Source: Methanospirillum lacunae
Lineage (GTDB): Archaea; Halobacteriota; Methanomicrobia; Methanomicrobiales; Methanospirillaceae
Reading direction: 5' to 3' (one strand)
DNA length: 64,000 nt
Assembly (NCBI RefSeq): GCF_046195335.1
Contig: NZ_CP176093.1
Part shown: positions 18,324-27,091 of the stretch, piece after piece
Numbering within the stretch: the first letter of the stretch is position 1
Layout: every line of letters begins with the position of its first letter
Notes under the pieces: model-generated
The model's database searches: none
Told to the model about the DNA's origin: nothing
The model's input: only the letters and a program-made list of their open reading frames with translations
Program-made: the position numbers and the translations under genes

Positions 18324-18884
18324 ATGATCCTCCTAATCGTCGCCGGTGTCGTTGTACTGGCAATAATAGGCCTTGTTATCTGGGCTGTATCACTTTACAA
18401 CCGGTTCTTCAGCCTGAAGAACACACATGAGGCTACACTGGGACAGATCAAGGTTGCGCTTAAAAAACGCCTTGATATGATCGAACAACTCCTGGGCGCA
18501 GTAAAATCATATGCCGCATTTGAGAAAGATACCCTGGAGAGGGTAACTGCTATGCGTGCATCAGTTGGATCTGCCGGCGCAGGAGATCTGGCAGGAATTG
18601 AGGCTGAATCGCGCTCTATGCTGGGAAGACTCTTTGCAGTTATGGAAAATTATCCAGACCTGAAGACTTCCCAGACCGTTACATCCCTGATGGACTCGGT
18701 AAAACAGGTGGAAGATGAAATCGCCAGGCAGAGGTATACAGCAAACAACGTTGCCGAGCAATTCAACACCATGATGGATACAATCCCCTCGAACTTCATC
18801 GGGAAATTAGCGGGTCTTATCAAACTTCAGTACCTGGAATTTGCTGGGGAAGATATTGAAAAGAGACCTGACATCTCCTTTTAA
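18324..18884 (+). CDS. lemA: LemA family protein
   Basis: 186 residues: an N-terminal membrane helix (about 1-25) followed by the LemA coiled helical bundle, with the family blocks YNRFFSLKN, VALKKRLDMIEQLLGAVKSYA, and C-terminal VKQVEDEIARQRYTANNVAEQFNTM plus the LQYLEF ending. LemA proteins are widespread and poorly understood; often a TPM-domain protein sits next to them, but none is found here. It is divergent from the Cache kinase and followed at once by a T-rich tract. Confidence 0.9.
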   Translation: MILLIVAGVVVLAIIGLVIWAVSLYNRFFSLKNTHEATLGQIKVALKKRLDMIEQLLGAVKSYAAFEKDTLERVTAMRASVGSAGAGDLAGIEAESRSMLGRLFAVMENYPDLKTSQTVTSLMDSVKQVEDEIARQRYTANNVAEQFNTMMDTIPSNFIGKLAGLIKLQYLEFAGEDIEKRPDISF

Positions 18885-18893
18885 TTTTTTTTT
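18885..18893 (+). terminator. U-tract terminator after lemA
   Basis: Nine consecutive T follow directly after the TAA stop of lemA, after a run of TTTT just before it. Archaeal RNA polymerase commonly stops at such U-tracts without a hairpin. No stem-loop precedes it. The call is by composition only. Confidence 0.5.
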
Positions 18894-19105
18894 CTGAAGA
18901 ACAAGAAATCAGTAACGTACAGAGACAATGCCTTTCTTTTCTTCCTTAAAAAGTTATATTAATTATCTGACCAGATAAAGAACAAAAACGAATATATCTA
19001 GATTTATCGTTGATTACGGATAATGAGGATTAAGATATTGATAACCATTTCAATGGTATTAAAAACAGGAATGAAAGATCATCGCTGCCAGCCACAAGAA
19101 TGAGA

Positions 19106-20386
19106 TCACATCGTTTCAACGATAACCTTTCCTTTGGCAAAGACTCTAACAACTCCACCACTCTCTGACACTACAATTCCAAGGGAATCGGTCTCTTGGG
19201 TGATAGCAGCAACTGAAACATGCCGGGTCCCAAATCCTTTTGGCAGAGTGACTCCACTGGTATCAATAGAGATATACCGTCCGGCGGCCTCAACAATACC
19301 ATTTTCCCGTATTACAAACGCTCCATCAACGAGTGATAACTCTTTGATATTCTCTCGCATATCAGGGTTTGTTATCAACCGGTCTTCTTCAGAATGGCCG
19401 GAAACAGGATTCAGAATCAGTTGTCTTGATCGTTCAAGGACCGCATTGCTATCTCCGAGGATGAACGCAGTTCCAACAGGCTTGCCTTCTCTCCCCTCCC
19501 GGGCTATCTCAAGTGAGAGCCGTAGGACAACTTTGAATATTTCTGGATCACCGGTAAAGTAGGGTTCAACATCAGCAGCAATAGCATCTAGATCGGGAAA
19601 TGGTCCCGGGTTTGTCTGAAGTGAACGGGTCGAAATAGAGATTTCACCTGTTTTCACAGCTTCCAGGAATTTCCTTCGATGATATAGAACAAAACCTGCA
19701 GCAAAAAGCCCCGCAATTACAACTCCTGATGCAATCCAGATCAGGGGGTTACCTTGAGGAGGTGGAGCAGAGACTGGCCGATGATCAGTAGTATTGTTTA
19801 CTCTGATACCCGTACTATTTGCAGTTGCAGGATACCCGGGATCTATTGTCAGAAGAAACCTATATGACTGATAAGCCTCGTCCCACATACCAAGACTCTC
19901 ATAACAGAGTGCCTTGTGATACCAGGCATCCGCATAATAGGGTTCACGTGCAATAGCACGGTCATACTCTTCAATAGCGGCAGAATAATCACCTGCATCT
20001 TCATATGCCCGTCCCCACTGAAAGTAAGTTGAAGCTGATTCATTATCATTGAGATTTCCGGTCAGTTTTCCTTCCGGAGTTCCTGTTGCTTTTACACCTG
20101 TTGGCGTTGGTTTGACCTGTGGTATTTCTGGGGTAGGAGTACCAGAAGGGGTAACAGACGACTGATCTACAGGTGGTTTAATAACAGGCTCTTTAGTATG
20201 AATCGGAGCTATGGTTGTTTTGACCGTAGTGCTGACTGTTGCTTTGGGAGGAATTTCAAGAGATGCAAGTGTAGTGACTTGCGTTGATACAACCCCGCCA
20301 GAAGAGTCAACTGCCTCCCCCTGACCAACTGCAGATACTGCTAGAAGGAGCACCAACAGTATGCAATACCAGGGAGAGGGGTTCAT
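19106..20386 (-). CDS. secreted-TPR / membrane / diadenylate cyclase (DAC) domain protein
   Basis: About 426 residues from ATG 20386 (a TTG at 20410 is an alternative). Order: signal-type hydrophobic segment near the N terminus, Thr/Pro-rich linker, two TPR-like repeats (YFQWGRAYEDAGDYSAAIEEY then AWYHKALCYESLG), a membrane helix (IWIASGVVIAGLFAAGFVLY) followed by basic HRRK, and a C-terminal DisA_N/DAC domain. The DAC domain shows GTAFILGD, VDGAFVI (DGA motif), GTRH and IVVSESGGVVRVF. DAC enzymes join two ATP into c-di-AMP. Topology from the positive-inside rule puts TPRs outside and DAC inside. The third position of the bacterial RHR motif is Val here, so activity needs testing. Confidence 0.75.
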   Translation of the reverse strand: MNPSPWYCILLVLLLAVSAVGQGEAVDSSGGVVSTQVTTLASLEIPPKATVSTTVKTTIAPIHTKEPVIKPPVDQSSVTPSGTPTPEIPQVKPTPTGVKATGTPEGKLTGNLNDNESASTYFQWGRAYEDAGDYSAAIEEYDRAIAREPYYADAWYHKALCYESLGMWDEAYQSYRFLLTIDPGYPATANSTGIRVNNTTDHRPVSAPPPQGNPLIWIASGVVIAGLFAAGFVLYHRRKFLEAVKTGEISISTRSLQTNPGPFPDLDAIAADVEPYFTGDPEIFKVVLRLSLEIAREGREGKPVGTAFILGDSNAVLERSRQLILNPVSGHSEEDRLITNPDMRENIKELSLVDGAFVIRENGIVEAAGRYISIDTSGVTLPKGFGTRHVSVAAITQETDSLGIVVSESGGVVRVFAKGKVIVETM

Positions 20387-20528
20387 GGTACAAATAACGT
20401 TTTTTTGCAAGATAAAGATAACACCCAGTATTGAGGCCTGATTTTTTTATTTTGCTGAATTATAAGATATATTTTGGGAAAGCGCCCCCTCCGGGATAGA
20501 AGGGGATACCTGAGTACCCAACCCCGGT

Positions 20529-22820
20529 TCAGGCAAATCCTGCCATAATGGTATGGTTAGAGGTAACATCAATGAACCGATATTCGGACATCGGACTCGT
20601 TTTGATACCATCGATCACCAAGTATGAGATCTTATGAGAATCATCAGCTGTAACGATGAATGAACTGGCTCCTTTATTTTCAACACTTACAGAACCATTC
20701 GGACTGATCGAACCTCCGGGACCTGCCGAAGCCTCAATAACATGAGACAACTGTGAAGATGTAGTCTGATTGATACCATTTGCCACGACCGTTACAGTTG
20801 GAGGCTGTGTGGCATTGACGGTCGGTATAAGGGTCTGATTAGCAGAGATGATGGCTACACCCGGAGTCTGGTTTCTGATTTCATGTGAGGGAGTTGCTGA
20901 TTCAGTCTTGTTCGCTGAAGACACGGAAGTATTTTTCTGGATTGAAGGCTCGGTAGTGTTCGAAATTGGTGTAGAATTTATCTTATCCGATTGTTTTACT
21001 CCATTTTGGATAGGTTGAGGTCCAGACTGAGTGGTTGCATTAGAGGCGTGCTTTGTTAGGGAAACTGTGATCGTTGTTGTCTGACCTGATCCAGGATATG
21101 GTGAGATTGATCCTGAAACCGGAGTATATCCATCTTTTTCAACACGGTAGGTAGTGTATTCAAACCCACCCACTGGAACAGGAACCGTCAGATTCTTCTG
21201 CTGCATTGGATCGAGTTTTATTTCTGAACCCGTTGTGGTCGTCAGAATCACCCTGCCACCTGCCTCTGATACCAGAAACACTAGGTATCCATTCTGTGCA
21301 GGAAAATCCAATTTTTCAGAGGACTGGTTTACTGAAGAGGTGTTCAATCCTCCAGATTGTGAAGATCTGTTCCCAACTTTAAAGGCATCTACTGTATTGG
21401 AACCATTAACGGGTCCCGCTACCTGGAGTACCTGGCTGATTTCTGTTGGATATCCATTGGCAACGGATCTATTCAGAATTGAGTCATTTATTGTCAGGAC
21501 CGGGGTTATAGTAGTCACATTGGTCACATTGGCAAACTTTGTAGTATTTGTGACGTTAGTAACATTTTTTTGTTCTATCTGTTTTTCCATGGGTGTCGGA
21601 GTCAAAGATTCCTTCACTGAGGGGACTGTTGAAATATTTTCTGATATAGATGGTTTTTCAGAATCTTTCACAGGCGTTAATTCAGGTTCTGATGTTTTAT
21701 TAGAAGCAGTATCAGGGGTTGTATTAGTGACATTTGCATCAGGAATTATCTCCTGTTCTTCTGGAGCCTTGGTTGCAGTAGTGTGGGTAAGTGGGAGATA
21801 GTCGATATTGTAATCATTTATCCGGTAAGACTTATCTGCAATACCAAATCCATCTTTATCTGCCGCTGAATCTGAGTATCCCTTACCACCGGCTGCAGAC
21901 CCCCAATAATTACCCCCAAGATACGGACCACCGAGAATGTTGGTGCCTGGTTTCTGGGTCGTATTCCATGAGATGTCGGTGCTGACATCATCAACCAGAA
22001 CGTTCTCAAATGAACTGAAGTAATTATTTGTGATCACGGCATTATGGACATCGTTACCGATAATAAGGACTGGACCTACTTCAGTTTGAGAAAGAGTATT
22101 TCCATTAACCTCTGATTCCTTTGAGTTCTCAATCTTTAATGCTGCATACTTATTATCGCTGATTCCATTCTTCTTTACAATAGTGCCTTCAGAATCGGTA
22201 ACCTCGACCCCATAAACCTTGCAGGTATTGATGGTATTTTCTTCAATAGTAGTCATTTGCGAGTTAGTGACACTAATTCCCTGGCCACAACCCTTGATGG
22301 TATTCTTCTTTAGATCAGTATTTGTTGATAGTCCCTCAACCACTACACCCGATGAGCAGTCATGGAGCTGGTTCTCCTCAACCTTGACATAATCTGAGTA
22401 TTCAACACGAATGCCCACATCACATTTCACAATATCACATTTGGTGATGAGGTTTGAATCGCCCTTCTGGCCTTTTACATAGGTATAATCAATCCCGCTC
22501 TCCCAGTTTTCCAGGTTGAGATTTTTCACCGTCACATTGGTTATTGAACCGCCGTACTGATTGACGAACACACCTGCTGACTTTTCCCGCTCCTCACCAC
22601 CAAGGAAATGACCAGCTCCATCTATTACCACATTTGAGCACTGAATCTGGATACCATAGATATCAGTAATATCCCTGGCATCGTCACTCAGTTCATACAC
22701 ACCGGGAGTGGTTATCACCGCTGGTGCTTTTATCGGCTGGGCAGCAGCCATTGTCCCAAAAAGTGCCCCCATGACAACCAGAAGGATTACCCCCCGGCTG
22801 ATCTGTCCCATCCTGCTCAT
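20529..22820 (-). CDS. secreted parallel beta-helix (NosD-like) surface protein
   Basis: 763 residues with a signal peptide (ILLVVMGALFGTMAAAQP). Residues ~40-330 are right-handed beta-helix repeats of the NosD/CASH type, closing with GGNYWGSAAGGKGYSD, DKDGFGIADKSYRI and YNIDYLPLT as in many methanogen surface proteins. Then comes a long Thr/Ser/Asn-rich low-complexity region likely to be glycosylated, a PEGA-like beta domain (PVGGFEYTTYRVEKDGYTPV), more low-complexity sequence, and a final repeat-like domain (GGSISPNGSVSV..FIVTADDSHKI). No C-terminal membrane anchor is seen. AGGTGT lies eight bases before the ATG. It may bind polysaccharide at the cell surface. Confidence 0.85.
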   Translation of the reverse strand: MSRMGQISRGVILLVVMGALFGTMAAAQPIKAPAVITTPGVYELSDDARDITDIYGIQIQCSNVVIDGAGHFLGGEEREKSAGVFVNQYGGSITNVTVKNLNLENWESGIDYTYVKGQKGDSNLITKCDIVKCDVGIRVEYSDYVKVEENQLHDCSSGVVVEGLSTNTDLKKNTIKGCGQGISVTNSQMTTIEENTINTCKVYGVEVTDSEGTIVKKNGISDNKYAALKIENSKESEVNGNTLSQTEVGPVLIIGNDVHNAVITNNYFSSFENVLVDDVSTDISWNTTQKPGTNILGGPYLGGNYWGSAAGGKGYSDSAADKDGFGIADKSYRINDYNIDYLPLTHTTATKAPEEQEIIPDANVTNTTPDTASNKTSEPELTPVKDSEKPSISENISTVPSVKESLTPTPMEKQIEQKNVTNVTNTTKFANVTNVTTITPVLTINDSILNRSVANGYPTEISQVLQVAGPVNGSNTVDAFKVGNRSSQSGGLNTSSVNQSSEKLDFPAQNGYLVFLVSEAGGRVILTTTTGSEIKLDPMQQKNLTVPVPVGGFEYTTYRVEKDGYTPVSGSISPYPGSGQTTTITVSLTKHASNATTQSGPQPIQNGVKQSDKINSTPISNTTEPSIQKNTSVSSANKTESATPSHEIRNQTPGVAIISANQTLIPTVNATQPPTVTVVANGINQTTSSQLSHVIEASAGPGGSISPNGSVSVENKGASSFIVTADDSHKISYLVIDGIKTSPMSEYRFIDVTSNHTIMAGFA

Positions 22821-23064
22821 ATTAGTTACACCTGATTACCGCTTTCCGGAAGAGGTGACCTCAAATAAACCCCTTCACCGGCCAACGCCATATTAGTAAG
22901 ATTTCCTCCGGTCGGCTATAAGGTTCTCGGCTTATGACCTCTTTTTTCCATGGTAAAGCAGAAAAAGCCGGGTACTTTGAACCGCTTGGGCGCACGAAAT
23001 AGCGTATTAAAAATATAAAAAAGTGCGAATATTTCAATGAGACGAGGCTTTTAAGGCTATATAA

Positions 23065-23922
23065 TTACAGTTCATGAAAGGTAGATGTTGCAAGGCGACG
23101 TACTTCAGCGATATTTTCAGCGTCGCCGCGCCGATCATCCACCGGTGTTTCGCATATTACCGGTATTTTACAAAAATCCGGATGGTGAAGTATTGCTGCC
23201 ATACCCTGCTTCCCAATGGCCCCGCATCCAATATGTTCATGCCTGTCAAGGCCTGAGCCACATTCACCTTTTGCATCATTCAGATGGATGAGATTGATTC
23301 GTGATATGCCAAAGAGATCATCTATCTGGTTTGCGACATTTGCAATCGTATCACTAGTTCTCAGATCATATCCTGTAGCAAATGCATGACAGGTGTCAAA
23401 ACATATCCCGGTGTGGTTTTTATCTCCCACATTATCCAGTACTTCAGCTATCTCTTCCAGTCTGCTTCCAACCGAGTTGCGTTCACCAGCGGTGTTCTCA
23501 AACAGGAGAGTAACAGCAGGAATATCCTGATCAAAGGCTTTTAGTACAGCATCAACGACCCGGTCCCGACCAAGTCTGACATCATCCCCGGCATGACCAA
23601 GGTGAGTTACAAGATACGGAATGCCCAAAAGAGAGCACCGGCTTAGTTCAAGCACAAGGGCATCAACCGATTTGCAATACATTTCAGGTTTCTCTGAAGC
23701 CAGGTTTGGAAGATATGGCATATGAGCAAAGACCGGACAGAGTGATGAAGTTGAAACAGCATTTCTGAATGCTTCAGCGTCTTTTTCAGTGATCTCTTTG
23801 GCTGCCCATCCACGGGGATTTTTCGTAAATATCTGGAAACAGTCACATCCACGCTCTTTTGCCCGACTCGCTGCCAGGTCAAGAGATCCTGCTATTGATA
23901 CATGTACTCCTGCAACAACCAT
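23065..23922 (-). CDS. nfo: endonuclease IV (AP endonuclease)
   Basis: 285 residues, the standard length. It is a TIM barrel with the three-zinc ligand set in place: HLGHAG, the Glu of FENTAG, CFDTCHAFATGYD, HLNDAKGECGSGLDRHEHIG and the terminal CETP. It cuts DNA 5' to abasic sites in base-excision repair. The ATG at 23922 begins four bases after the stop of the aldehyde dehydrogenase gene, so the two are probably one transcript. Confidence 0.95.
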   Translation of the reverse strand: MVVAGVHVSIAGSLDLAASRAKERGCDCFQIFTKNPRGWAAKEITEKDAEAFRNAVSTSSLCPVFAHMPYLPNLASEKPEMYCKSVDALVLELSRCSLLGIPYLVTHLGHAGDDVRLGRDRVVDAVLKAFDQDIPAVTLLFENTAGERNSVGSRLEEIAEVLDNVGDKNHTGICFDTCHAFATGYDLRTSDTIANVANQIDDLFGISRINLIHLNDAKGECGSGLDRHEHIGCGAIGKQGMAAILHHPDFCKIPVICETPVDDRRGDAENIAEVRRLATSTFHEL

Positions 23923-23926
23923 GGTA

Positions 23927-25354
23927 TCAAGGCTTTATCAGAATTGTTTTCTCTTCAAGATAATGGTCCAGTGCATAACGGCCGTTTTCTCTGCCAATTC
24001 CAGAGTCTTTTGTTCCACCAAAGGGAACTTCAGGTGGGAGTTTGAGATGCTGATTTACCCATACGATACCTGCCTGCAGCTCTTCGCATGCCCTGCTGAT
24101 AACACGAGAATCATGAGTCCAGACAGAAGCGCCAAGCCCGAATTGAGTGCTATTCGCAGCAGATATAGCGTCATCAAGAGAATCAAACGGCATGACTGGA
24201 AGAACAGGGCCAAAGACCTCCTCTCTCATGACAGGAGCTTCGGGATCAAGACCAGAAAGGAGAGTCGGTTCAAAGAAGAAACCTGTGTGGTCACCCTCTC
24301 CTATCTCTTTTCCTCCGGTTGTAATCTTGCCAAAACCACCATCTACGGTCCGTTCAATCTGTCCGGATATCAGATGTTGTTGAGCAAGGGAGTGTATCGG
24401 TCCCATATCAACATCAGATCCAAGGCCGTTGCCAACTTTAAGGGACCTGATCAGGGTCTCCAGCTTGTGGACAAATTCTTCTTCTACGGATGATTCAACA
24501 AATAAACGTTTTACTGCGGTACAGGTCTGTCCGCAGTTGAAGAATCTCCCGGCAACTGCCCCTTTTGCTGCAACGGTAAGGTCTGCATCTTTGCATACGA
24601 TCATAGGATCGCTCCCGCCAAGTTCGAGTGTGATTCTTTTAAAGAGCGGGGCCGCCAGTGACGCAACCCGTCTACCTGTTGCAACCTCACCAGTAAATGA
24701 GACCGCCCGGACATCAGGATGTTCTGCTATTGCCTCACCGACAACCGGGCCTGGCCCGGTAACTATCTGAAGAATATTGCCGGGAAGACCAGCTTCAACA
24801 AGGCATCCTACTAGTTGCATACAGGTCAGTGGGGCTGTTGTTGCAGGTTTGAGGACGAGTGCATTCCCGGATGCTAAGGCTGGACCCACTTTCCATCCCA
24901 TGATAATTGCCGGAACATTCCATGGGATGATAGCACCACAAACGCCGAGTGGATTTCTCGATACTATCGCATGACCATACGCTGAAGAGTGACCGTAATC
25001 ACCTTTTAATAGCCCGGATATCGAGGCATAGTATTCAAGAATTTTTGCAAATCCAGCAATCTCATTCTTAGACTCTTTTAATGGTTTTCCCTGTTCCCGG
25101 GTGAGAAGATTTGCAAGGTCTGCTTGTCTGCTTCTGACAAGGGCGGCTGCTCCAAAAAGCACTTTAGCACGTTCAGTTCCATCCTTAACAGCCCATTTCG
25201 GAAACGCTTCTGACGCACTTGTTACTGCTGCATCCACATCTCCAGCCGTTCCGCTGTTCACTTTTCCAACAAGTTCCCCTGTAGCCGGATTGATTACTGG
25301 AATGGTATTTGAATGTTCATGCTCATCAGCAGGAGTCTGAACCGGCTTATCCAT
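23927..25354 (-). CDS. NAD(P)-dependent aldehyde dehydrogenase, succinate-semialdehyde type
   Basis: 475 residues spanning the whole ALDH fold. Seen are the catalytic Cys in FNCGQTCTAVKR, the general-base Glu in LELGGSDP, the nucleotide segment SFTGEVATGRRV, and the ends PVMREEVFGPVLPVMPF and PFGGTKDSGIGRENG. Overall pattern is closest to succinate-semialdehyde/glyceraldehyde-type members (GabD class). It oxidises an aldehyde to the acid; the physiological aldehyde is uncertain. It lies between a glycosyltransferase and nfo on one strand, with 64 and 4 base gaps. Confidence 0.88.
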   Translation of the reverse strand: MDKPVQTPADEHEHSNTIPVINPATGELVGKVNSGTAGDVDAAVTSASEAFPKWAVKDGTERAKVLFGAAALVRSRQADLANLLTREQGKPLKESKNEIAGFAKILEYYASISGLLKGDYGHSSAYGHAIVSRNPLGVCGAIIPWNVPAIIMGWKVGPALASGNALVLKPATTAPLTCMQLVGCLVEAGLPGNILQIVTGPGPVVGEAIAEHPDVRAVSFTGEVATGRRVASLAAPLFKRITLELGGSDPMIVCKDADLTVAAKGAVAGRFFNCGQTCTAVKRLFVESSVEEEFVHKLETLIRSLKVGNGLGSDVDMGPIHSLAQQHLISGQIERTVDGGFGKITTGGKEIGEGDHTGFFFEPTLLSGLDPEAPVMREEVFGPVLPVMPFDSLDDAISAANSTQFGLGASVWTHDSRVISRACEELQAGIVWVNQHLKLPPEVPFGGTKDSGIGRENGRYALDHYLEEKTILIKP

Positions 25355-25418
25355 GATCAGGGATCGTTGTCAGGAGCAAAAAAGATGAGTCACTATTGAA
25401 GAAAATGGGTGAAAAATA

Positions 25419-26558
25419 TTAGGAATTGACTCCGGCATACATCGAATCCAGCCGGTTTGCAATCCCATTCCATTGGAAGTCGCGATACACCTTTGCCCTG
25501 CCACTGCGTCCCCACCGACGTGACCGCTCCATGTTGTCGAGGGCTTCGCAGATTCCTGCTGCGATACTGTCTGAAGATACAGATGTTCGTATTCCATCAT
25601 GATATTGTTCAATGTTTTCGTGCAGGCCTCCAACATCACAGGCCACCACAGGCTTTCCTGCACTCCATGCCTCTGGAAGCACAATACCAAATGGTTCATT
25701 CCTGCTCGGGATAACAACAAGATCTGCTGCCGCAAGCAACCGGACATACTGAGTATCAGTTATGAACCCGGGGAACCGGACTGGCAAACCCAATGCCGAA
25801 GAGCGGTCCTGAAGCCATGATCTCATCCCACCATCTCCAGCCATTATTGCCTGGACGCCCCAGAATCGATCTTTTACCCGGGGCAGAGCATCAAGAAAGA
25901 GATCCGGACCTTTCTGAACTGCCATCCTGCCGATAAAAAGAACTGTCGGGGCGTAAGGATGAATTCCCATCTCCTGTTTTACAATTCCCTGATCAAGGCT
26001 TACATCAAACTGTTCTGGGACAACCCCATTTGGAAAGACCTGCACTTTCCAATCAGGAACATTATACAACTGCATTACTTCATTTTTGAGAACACCCGAG
26101 ACAGTAGTCACCTGTTTTGCAATTAAACCGGCATACCACTCTTTTCCACTGATCTCGTGGTATTCCCACCAGTCACCATGATGATTTCCGTTGCGACCAT
26201 ATTCAGTCGAATGATAGGTAAATACCGTGTTGCGATCCTGCAAAAGATGCAGAGCCTCGGTCACATGCCAGTCATGGAAATGAAGAATGTCAAAGCGTGG
26301 GCTGTCAAGGGAGCGAAACCGGTCTGCCATCATATGACTCATATTCCGGCAGTATTCCACCACATTATTTCCATACGGACGGACCGTATGGTAGTGAACT
26401 CCCCCGAATGTGAAGTCACCATCTCCACGGGTGAAAAAGTGTACCTCATTCTTCTTTGCCAGTTCCTGTGCCAGATAGGTAGCAGCATTAGCAAGACCAC
26501 CTACCCGATCCGTATAGAGTGATTCCCAGCAGAAGTATGCTATTTTTTTTCTTTCCAT
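25419..26558 (-). CDS. glycosyltransferase family 4
   Basis: 379 residues with a GT-B fold. The N-terminal half carries VGGLANAATYLAQELAKKNEVHFFTRG as in glycogen-synthase-like GT4 enzymes; the C-terminal half has VLFIGRMAVQKGPDLFLDALP, MAGDGG and VIPSRNEPFGIVLPEAWSAGKPVVACDVGGL, the E-x7-E sugar-nucleotide site. It probably builds a surface glycan or a storage glucan. GGAG eight bases before ATG 26558 fixes the start. The promoter lies in the long gap shared with trp. Confidence 0.88.
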   Translation of the reverse strand: MERKKIAYFCWESLYTDRVGGLANAATYLAQELAKKNEVHFFTRGDGDFTFGGVHYHTVRPYGNNVVEYCRNMSHMMADRFRSLDSPRFDILHFHDWHVTEALHLLQDRNTVFTYHSTEYGRNGNHHGDWWEYHEISGKEWYAGLIAKQVTTVSGVLKNEVMQLYNVPDWKVQVFPNGVVPEQFDVSLDQGIVKQEMGIHPYAPTVLFIGRMAVQKGPDLFLDALPRVKDRFWGVQAIMAGDGGMRSWLQDRSSALGLPVRFPGFITDTQYVRLLAAADLVVIPSRNEPFGIVLPEAWSAGKPVVACDVGGLHENIEQYHDGIRTSVSSDSIAAGICEALDNMERSRRWGRSGRAKVYRDFQWNGIANRLDSMYAGVNS

Positions 26559-26833
26559 ACGACATCTCCAGTTCTGTCAATAATCTGTGATCGAGACCGG
26601 GGTGATTTTTTTAATACGAATGTTCGGGTTTCAGTCCATCATACATTATATATTATTCAATAATCACCGCAGAGAGATTTTTCTCTACCAATACTCCCCT
26701 AATAGCATCTAAACTATATAAATTAACCTACAGGTATGAAAACAGCAGTTTTCACCAGGTTTATCTTCTGATTTTATCGGTCTGACCAAACTGTTGGTTC
26801 AATAAACACACAGAGAACTAACGTCAGCACCTC

Positions 26834-26865
26834 GATGAAATAACAACTTCATCTGGGTATAAAAG
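26834..26865 (+). promoter_or_regulatory. inverted repeat plus TATA-like box
   Basis: GATGAA (26834-26839) and TTCATC (26848-26853) form a six-base inverted repeat with an eight-base spacer, immediately followed by the TATA-like TATAAAAG at 26858-26865. This may be an additional promoter 230 bases before trpE, or it may drive an unannotated short RNA. No protein gene follows it directly. Confidence 0.35.
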
Positions 26866-26990
26866 AACTTGCCATGCAATCAATGATGGCTTTTTTGGAA
26901 AAAATTTCTCATTTTAAGGTAAATTTACAGGATAGGAAGGAGAATAGCAAACACCAGCAACCGTGATATATTCCCTCAAACGGAGTAATA

Positions 26991-27036
26991 GGTACAATAA
27001 TGTATAAATATGTACAAAAGCTTACATCAATATACA
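26991..27036 (+). promoter_or_regulatory. five phased TRP-box-like hexamers (operator of trp operon)
   Basis: Hexamers GGTACA, TGTATA, TGTACA, CTTACA and TATACA begin at 26991, 27001, 27011, 27021 and 27031, exactly ten bases apart, so they face nearly one side of the helix. TGTACA is the TRP box bound by TrpY, the tryptophan-sensing repressor known from Methanothermobacter. The TATA-like TATAAATA (27003-27010) lies between and over boxes 2 and 3, so a bound protein would block TBP. Function is inferred from the match and the position. Confidence 0.65.
27003..27010 (+). promoter_or_regulatory. TATA box of trp operon
   Basis: TATAAATA is 82 bases before the trpE start. Transcription would begin near 27030-27035, giving an untranslated leader of about 60 bases. 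It is embedded in the hexamer array described separately. Confidence 0.6.
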
Positions 27037-27091
27037 TGATTCAGACAACAAATTCATTCAGACAGGTGATGCCGGTGGACTGGAGATCGCA

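Larger units (their letters stand above)
26559..27091. other. divergent promoter region, glycosyltransferase / trp operon
   Basis: 533 AT-rich bases. On the left, ATTATATATTATTC near 26643-26656 is a TATA-like box for the glycosyltransferase (leftward). On the right are two possible rightward promoters: TATAAAAG at 26858-26865 and TATAAATA at 27003-27010. The second sits inside an array of five TGTACA-like boxes. No Trp-rich leader peptide was found between either box and trpE, so control by DNA binding rather than attenuation is likely. Confidence 0.6.
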
